This document shows positions 6,288-9,990 of a stretch of 9,990 bases of DNA, piece by piece; the stretch's first letter is position 1, and every line of letters begins with the position of its first letter. Where the stretch lies: NCBI GenBank assembly GCA_013824385.1, contig PNNU01000086.1, forward strand, positions 1 to 9,990, in the 5' to 3' direction. The position numbers and the translations under genes were made by a program. Below the pieces are notes generated by a model. It made no database searches, was not told the DNA's origin, and saw nothing but the letters and a program-made list of their open reading frames with translations. Origin of the DNA: Anaerolinea sp. (lineage in GTDB: Bacteria > Chloroflexota > Anaerolineae > Anaerolineales > Anaerolineaceae).

Positions 6288-6596
6288 ATGGCTAGCAATA
6301 CCGTTCAAATTAATTACGACGAGATGGCAACTATCATCAAAAACATGAAATCTGAACAATCAGAAATTTTGCAACTTACCAGGCAGACCAAAAGTAAGGT
6401 CGATGCACTGCATAACAATCAATGGATTGGAGATGCCGCTAACAAATTCGATACTGAAATGGCACAGAGGATTTTGCCAGGCATGAACAGGCTCGCATCC
6501 GCTTTAGGATACGCTGCAGATGCGGCACAGAAAATTGTCAATACTATTCGTGAAGCGGATGAAGGAACCAAGAGTTTCTTCAGCAACCTGGGCTAA
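6288..6596 (+). CDS. WXG100 protein, canonical WIG turn (102 aa)
   Basis: The ATG at 6288 follows AAAGGAG by five bases. An in-frame ATG at 6267 lacks such a site, and starting there would add seven residues. The 102-residue length is typical of the ESAT-6/CFP-10 (WXG100) family: two amphipathic helices joined by a turn with W46-I-G48, then A-x-x-F spacing as in the family. It is similar along its whole length to residues 1-95 of the repeat-tailed protein at 5111, so the two are likely paralogues. The position matching Tyr of that protein's YxxxD motif is Phe here, and the protein stops before the acidic residue, so it lacks a visible secretion motif of its own and may leave the cell with a partner. 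Role by family: small substrate or chaperone-like partner of the EccC-dependent secretion system, acting in the cytoplasm before export. Confidence 0.9.
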   Translation: MASNTVQINYDEMATIIKNMKSEQSEILQLTRQTKSKVDALHNNQWIGDAANKFDTEMAQRILPGMNRLASALGYAADAAQKIVNTIREADEGTKSFFSNLG

Positions 6597-6608
6597 AGGA
6601 GGTGAATT

Positions 6609-6899
6609 ATGACCGAAAAAATTCGAATGAATTATGCAGCAGTTGAAGATATGGCAAAACACCTTCAAATGGTAGAACAACAGCTGCGGCAAACCGCTCA
6701 AAATGCCCAGAAATGGGCTCAGACAATGCAAAATGGTGCAATGCAGGGTCCTACTGGAGAATCATTTGCACAAGCTTTGGGCGTATTTAGCCAAAAGGTC
6801 AACAAGCTGGCCGAAGCATTTCATGAGGAGCATTCAGACGTCCGAAAATCGATGGCAGAAATGCAGCGAGCTGATACCACTGCTGGTCAAAATTTCTAG
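6609..6899 (+). CDS. WXG100-superfamily protein with MQG instead of WXG (96 aa)
   Basis: The ATG at 6609 follows a strong AAGGAGGTG, 12 bases after the previous stop. The protein has 96 residues with two long amphipathic, Gln-rich helices and a central turn at M45-Q-G47 followed by P-x-G-E-S-F. This is where typical members read W-x-G-x-A-x-x-F, so the tryptophan is replaced by methionine. A tryptophan (W36) is present nine residues earlier, in the first helix. There is no C-terminal YxxxD/E. Its stop codon (TAG, 6897-6899) is part of the next gene's Shine-Dalgarno sequence, which favours coupled translation. Family role: partner subunit of a WXG100 heterodimer, likely with one of its neighbours; which one is not visible from sequence. 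Confidence 0.82.
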   Translation: MTEKIRMNYAAVEDMAKHLQMVEQQLRQTAQNAQKWAQTMQNGAMQGPTGESFAQALGVFSQKVNKLAEAFHEEHSDVRKSMAEMQRADTTAGQNF

Positions 6900-6909
6900 G
6901 AGGTAAGCC

Positions 6910-7236
6910 ATGAATATATTTAAATGGGTTCAGGAACTGGTTGACCAGATCATCAAACAGGTGATGGCGCAGATAAATATCATAAATGATCGCGTCACTC
7001 AGCCTATACGAGGGATGATTACTGAAGTTACAGGTGGTATCTGGAAAGGTGATGGAGCTACAAAATTTGTCAATGAGATGACGAGCAGTGTTATTCCTAT
7101 GTTGGCGAATATTATGGGTTTCAGCACCAATTGGGCAAATGCAATTAAAAAAGCCCAGGATACGATGAATCAAGCAGTCCAACAATCGACATCAATAGCC
7201 CAGGGCTTGTTTGATGTATTTAATGGAATATTCTAA
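6910..7236 (+). CDS. WXG100 protein with WKG turn and amphipathic N-terminus (108 aa)
   Basis: The ATG at 6910 follows TAGGAGGT, which overlaps the stop of the previous gene. The protein has 108 residues with W45-K-G47 and G-x-x-K-F after it, matching the family turn. The first helix is more hydrophobic and has no charged N-terminal tail like its neighbours: residues 1-26 (beginning MNIFKWVQELV) are rich in Ile, Val and Leu with Gln, so membrane or partner contact is possible. The C-terminus ends in a hydrophobic FDVFNGIF without a YxxxD/E motif. It probably belongs to the same secreted set as its neighbours. It is clearly WXG100-like, but I cannot say whether it is substrate or structural partner. 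Confidence 0.85.
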   Translation: MNIFKWVQELVDQIIKQVMAQINIINDRVTQPIRGMITEVTGGIWKGDGATKFVNEMTSSVIPMLANIMGFSTNWANAIKKAQDTMNQAVQQSTSIAQGLFDVFNGIF

Positions 7237-7250
7237 AAAGGAGATACGAA

Positions 7251-7547
7251 ATGGCTCAAGAAGTCTATATGGATATTCCGCGAGTGGAAAAACTGTCGAA
7301 AGACTTTAAAACATTTGGTGAAGTCCTCGATATGGTAGCAAAAGCACTTGAAGCTTTGAGCTTGGCATTAAAATCGGCTGCCCTGTTTTCTTTTGGTGGC
7401 ACAGCGGCTGCCGCAGCTTATATCGATCGAATTAAACCGAATGTTAGAAATGCTTCAACAAAAATGAAAGAGTTATCAAACGACATTAACAAAGCGATCA
7501 CTTCTTACAGAACTGGTGACTCTTCGGCTGCCGGTCTTTTTGGGTAG
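7251..7547 (+). CDS. WXG100/EspC-like small secreted protein with YxxxD motif (98 aa)
   Basis: The ATG at 7251 follows AAAAGGAG with seven bases spacing and lies 14 bases after the previous stop. The protein has 98 residues. Two helices are joined at F48-G-G50 followed by an Ala run and Y57, so the tryptophan of the WXG motif is missing. The C-terminus contains Y86-RTG-D90 (YxxxD), the general type VII secretion signal, followed by SSAAGLFG. The ending, Y-x-x-x-D then Ala-rich and a terminal LFG, recalls EspC-like ESX substrates. It is the last of the small genes before the hairpin-bearing gap. Inference: it carries the export signal for itself and possibly for a partner lacking one. Confidence 0.8.
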   Translation: MAQEVYMDIPRVEKLSKDFKTFGEVLDMVAKALEALSLALKSAALFSFGGTAAAAAYIDRIKPNVRNASTKMKELSNDINKAITSYRTGDSSAAGLFG

Positions 7548-7586
7548 TAAAGAATAAACCCTAAATAAACTGGCGTATGGATTTTG

Positions 7587-7608
7587 ATCATGCCGATTAT
7601 TGCATGAT
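7587..7608 (+). other. Hairpin 1 after the WXG100 genes
   Basis: ATCATGC (7587-7593) pairs perfectly with GCATGAT (7602-7608) around an 8-base loop (CGATTATT). No T-run follows. It is the first of two hairpins in the 171-base gap between the small secreted proteins and the pseudokinase gene. Confidence 0.4.
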
Positions 7609-7629
7609 GTATTAAAGGAAGGTGTTTAG

Positions 7630-7671
7630 GATCCGCGCATTTAGAAAAGGTTTTTTTCATCTGCGCGGATC
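7630..7671 (+). other. Hairpin 2, strong GC stem before the pseudokinase gene
   Basis: GATCCGCGCA (7630-7639) pairs perfectly with TGCGCGGATC (7662-7671), a 10-bp GC-rich stem with a 22-base loop. The loop contains GAAAA and TTTTC, which could add an inner stem. There is no T-run after the outer stem, so it does not look like a standard intrinsic terminator. It could stabilise the upstream mRNA or partly block transcription, giving more WXG100 message than motor message; it might also be a protein-binding palindrome. Confidence 0.55.
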
Positions 7672-7718
7672 ATCCACAAAACAAATTACTTTATGGCAAT
7701 AAGTTCACGCGAGGTTTT

Positions 7719-8789
7719 ATGAAGCGAATCTGTGAACGATGCAATGTGATATCGCAAGATTTTAATTTATGGTGTCAAGAGAAATACTGCCCTGCTGAGA
7801 CAGCCACAGAAATATTCGATAATGGCGAGTGGTTTGGACCGATAGAAATTATTCAACCTATCGTGACCACTCGTTCAGCAATTGTTTATCAGGCTTGGCG
7901 GGAAAAAGAAAAAATCCTGCTGAAAGTCGCCAATGTAGGATGTGAGGATAAACTTCGCTCAGAAGCAAAGACTTTTTTACAACTCGCTAAAGCCGGGCAG
8001 CATCCCCTGCTACCAGTCTTATTGCCTGCTCATGCTCAAGGAAATATCGAAAACTATCCTTATGGTTGGACTGTGATCAATGGAAAGGTTAAATATTATG
8101 AAGTTTTCCAATTTGTTGATGGTTCAATATTACGGAATCTATTATTAAAGAATCCTCAACCGTGGTATCAACATGTTGGGTGGATCGTTTTAAGCATCGC
8201 AGATGTAATCTTTTACCTTCACAAGGCAGGCAAACTTCATCTATGTATAAATCCGGATATCATCCTGGTTCGCTATGATAAACAAAATATACCAAGACCG
8301 GTTCTACTTGACCTCGGTGTCTGTGATCAGAGCCAGAACATTCATGATTTGTGGAATGAAAACTTTAACCTTCCCGCCTATACAGCCCCCGAGATTACAG
8401 ATCCAGTTGGTAACGTAGGCCCGACCACTGATGTGTATGGTTTGGGACTGCTTTTATACGAGATGCTGGCAGGACGCCCAGCCTATGAATACCACATTAG
8501 AAAAGACAGCGCAATTTTACGGGATGTATTAGCAGGTGGTTTCAAATCCTCGGGGCGTATAGATCTTAAAAATATACCAGAGGTCGCAGAAAAAGCGATT
8601 AATCGGGAAAACAATTTACGCTTCCCAGATGTGCTAAGTTTTGTAAATTCGCTTCAACCCAATTTTCCACGCATCCCGGGTGAACGAAAAAAATTCCAAA
8701 TGAACTGGAAGATCGTATTTGTTGTTCTTGGATCCCTGCTCGCAATTTCTTTACTCTTGATATTGGCATTATCTTTTATACCTGGATAA
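7719..8789 (+). CDS. Zinc-ribbon / Ser-Thr kinase-like pseudokinase with C-terminal TM (type VII locus)
   Basis: The ATG at 7719 follows GAGG by four bases; 356 residues. The N-terminus has four cysteines, C5-x2-C8 and C19-x4-C24, spaced like a small zinc ribbon. A protein kinase fold spans about 40-310: VAIK-type lysine K69 (LLKVA), probable helix-C glutamate E82, a DLG in place of DFG with D198, an APE motif (223-225) and D238-VYGL-G243. The catalytic loop, however, reads H174-L-C176-I-N178-P-x-I181 instead of HRDxKPxN, so the catalytic Asp, the Lys and the metal-binding Asn are all lost, and the Gly-rich loop is absent (TTRSA). It should not phosphorylate proteins, though nucleotide binding may remain. 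One C-terminal TM helix (332-354) leaves almost nothing outside. Firmicutes type VII systems use EssB/YukC, a membrane subunit with a pseudokinase fold, next to the EssC motor; this gene directly precedes the EccC-type motor. Inference: an analogous apparatus subunit. Confidence 0.85.
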   Translation: MKRICERCNVISQDFNLWCQEKYCPAETATEIFDNGEWFGPIEIIQPIVTTRSAIVYQAWREKEKILLKVANVGCEDKLRSEAKTFLQLAKAGQHPLLPVLLPAHAQGNIENYPYGWTVINGKVKYYEVFQFVDGSILRNLLLKNPQPWYQHVGWIVLSIADVIFYLHKAGKLHLCINPDIILVRYDKQNIPRPVLLDLGVCDQSQNIHDLWNENFNLPAYTAPEITDPVGNVGPTTDVYGLGLLLYEMLAGRPAYEYHIRKDSAILRDVLAGGFKSSGRIDLKNIPEVAEKAINRENNLRFPDVLSFVNSLQPNFPRIPGERKKFQMNWKIVFVVLGSLLAISLLLILALSFIPG

Positions 8790-8804
8790 TCAGGGAGATG
8801 ATCT

Positions 8805-9990
8805 ATGTCTGACAAAATCTATATTGACTATCCACCCCGTATAGAACCACAATTGCCATCAGGAGTATTTAACATTCCAAATCCTCCTGATACTGAAGTT
8901 GATTTTAAACAATTAATTCAGCAGGCTGCCCTTCCAATGGTGATGATCATGGGATACATCCTTGCTTCTGTCTTCGGACAGGGCAGCAATATGATGATGA
9001 TGATCCCCATGTTTTTATCTGTGCTTGCAACAATTGCCCTGGCTGTTTATACAAATGTTAAAGACCGGAAACAAAAGGAAGAAGCTGCAGCAGCTTACAA
9101 ACGCCGTATCAGCGAATTACGTCTAAAAATGGAAAGTGAACAAGAGCAACAGCGCATTTATTATTTTACCAACTATCCAAATCCTGAAAAAACGTTGGGG
9201 ATTGCCTCTGATATTACCCGTGAATCTGTATCAAAAGAGGAAGATGTCCGTGCGGGCACACGTCTATGGGAACGTCGACCAAATGATCATGATTTTTTGT
9301 TCTTACGTCTTGGCATCAGCACTCGCCAATCAACAGTGGTTTATAAAATATCTGAAAATGAAAAAATTGCAAGTCCATTAATGCGTGAAGCAATGCGTTT
9401 GGCTGAAGACTCCCGACTTTTATATAATGTTCCGGTTACCATCCCGATGTTCATGCAAACTGACGAAAGTGAGAAGAAAAAGGTCGAAGCAAAAACGAAA
9501 GACGTAGAAGGTGAGAAAACGCAAACACAAGAAGCCAAAGGCATTACTATCCGGCACTCGATTGGGATAACCGGTAAGTCGGAAGAGAAAGTACATGCCT
9601 ACTTGCAGACAATGCTGATTGATTATGCGACTTTTCAATCCCCTCAAGATACAATGCTCTATGTCGCCGGAACAAGCGAAACTCGTCAAAGTTGGCGTTG
9701 GGCATATGCACTACCCCATTGCAAGCAATCTGATAAAACAGAAACACTCTTTTTTGAAGAAGATGAAAGACCTCAAGAAAATGAAGCTGATAGAATGCGC
9801 TTGTTCTGGAAGAATCTTCGGACAATTTTAGAACGTCGCCGTATGCGGCTTCAAGATAAGGAAAACAGCTCCGAAGTAAAACTCCCCTTTATTTTAGTGG
9901 TTGTGGATGTTACAACCCCGGCACAGGAATGGTCTTGTTTGCGTGATCTGGAGGGCGAAGCTGCCATTTCTACAATTCTAATGGACGGCC
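8805..9990 (+). CDS. eccC: EccC/EssC-type FtsK/SpoIIIE secretion ATPase, N-terminal part (cut by window end)
   Basis: The ATG at 8805 follows AGGGAG and lies 15 bases after the pseudokinase stop. 395 residues are visible without a stop; the family is usually about 1,300 residues with up to three ATPase domains, which lie beyond the edge. Seen: a short cytoplasmic N-terminus, two TM helices at about 41-57 and 63-83 (the second Met-rich), a charged coiled segment at 85-118, then the EccC hallmark L154-WERRP159 followed by D-F-L-F-L-R-L-G170. ATFQSPQDTMLYV and the W-W-A-LPH stretch then match the degenerate region that precedes the first ATPase domain of EccC. No N-terminal FHA pair is present, unlike Firmicutes EssC. 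Residues 219-245 are a Lys/Glu/Gln/Thr-rich insertion in a normally compact part. Role: the membrane motor that recognises and exports WXG100-type substrates using ATP. It is the gene that identifies the locus as type VII. Confidence 0.9.
   Translation, partial: MSDKIYIDYPPRIEPQLPSGVFNIPNPPDTEVDFKQLIQQAALPMVMIMGYILASVFGQGSNMMMMIPMFLSVLATIALAVYTNVKDRKQKEEAAAAYKRRISELRLKMESEQEQQRIYYFTNYPNPEKTLGIASDITRESVSKEEDVRAGTRLWERRPNDHDFLFLRLGISTRQSTVVYKISENEKIASPLMREAMRLAEDSRLLYNVPVTIPMFMQTDESEKKKVEAKTKDVEGEKTQTQEAKGITIRHSIGITGKSEEKVHAYLQTMLIDYATFQSPQDTMLYVAGTSETRQSWRWAYALPHCKQSDKTETLFFEEDERPQENEADRMRLFWKNLRTILERRRMRLQDKENSSEVKLPFILVVVDVTTPAQEWSCLRDLEGEAAISTILMDG

Noticed and set aside
7630..7671. Intrinsic terminator after the WXG100 genes
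   Set aside because: The stem is strong, but it is followed by ATCCACAAAAC rather than a T-run, and the T-rich part is inside the loop.
7622..7702. 26-codon frame from GTG 7622 (MFRIRAFRKGFF...)
   Set aside because: The purine-rich AAAGGAAG directly abuts the GTG, leaving too little spacing, and the frame runs through the hairpin. It is more likely chance.
9136..9381. Plus-strand open frame inside the EccC gene
   Set aside because: It overlaps the EccC frame, which carries LWERRP and other family motifs through the same bases.
9549..9600. GITGKS in the EccC fragment as a Walker A site
   Set aside because: The pattern GxxxxGK[ST] is not met: the residue five before the Gly of GKS is Ser252. 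The first ATPase P-loop of EccC is expected beyond residue 400, outside the window.

Overview
The window holds most of one end of a type VII (ESX/WXG100) secretion locus, read left to right, next to an unrelated-looking sensor gene that reads leftward off the window edge. The organism is most likely a monoderm, moderately AT-rich bacterium. A member of the Chloroflexota (Anaerolineae-like) is my best guess, because of the EccC-type ATPase without N-terminal FHA domains, several tiny WXG100 genes, a VWA-TM-FHA protein and a kinase-like protein together. This taxonomic call is inference; no rRNA or marker gene is present.

Positions 1-1980 (minus strand) encode the first 660 residues of a membrane sensor: lipoprotein-type signal, periplasmic-binding-protein family 3 domain, one transmembrane helix and at least three PAS domains. 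Its output domain lies outside the window. Positions 1981-2700 contain no convincing intact gene. They hold divergent promoters: a plausible one for the sensor near 2095-2122, and a very good sigma-70-type promoter (TTGACA, 17 bp, GATAAT) at 2565-2593 for the rightward operon. The rightward promoter is overlaid by a 26-bp interrupted palindrome that looks like an operator. A short open stretch on the minus strand (2315-2503) may be a decayed gene.

From 2701 the rightward genes are: a secreted/membrane VWA protein with a cytoplasmic C-terminal FHA domain; a 317-residue protein with an N-terminal WXG100 domain and a Gly/Ser tandem-repeat tail; a 223-bp leader with a possible micro-ORF and a hairpin; four small WXG100-superfamily genes (102, 96, 108 and 98 residues), each with a strong Shine-Dalgarno sequence and gaps of only 10-14 bases; a gap with two hairpins; a zinc-ribbon/kinase-like/C-terminal-TM protein whose catalytic loop is destroyed (pseudokinase); and the first 395 residues of the EccC/EssC-type FtsK/SpoIIIE motor ATPase, cut by the right edge.

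Working model: EccC is the motor, the WXG100 proteins are its secreted substrates or helix-hairpin partners, and the membrane pseudokinase is a possible counterpart of the EssB/YukC pseudokinase-fold subunit of Firmicutes type VII systems. The VWA-TM-FHA protein would link an extracellular MIDAS-type adhesion/assembly domain to phosphothreonine signalling inside the cell. The most interesting points are the dead kinase in a secretion operon, the VWA-FHA fusion, the repeat-tailed WXG100 protein with a YxxxD motif, and the WXG proteins that have lost the tryptophan.
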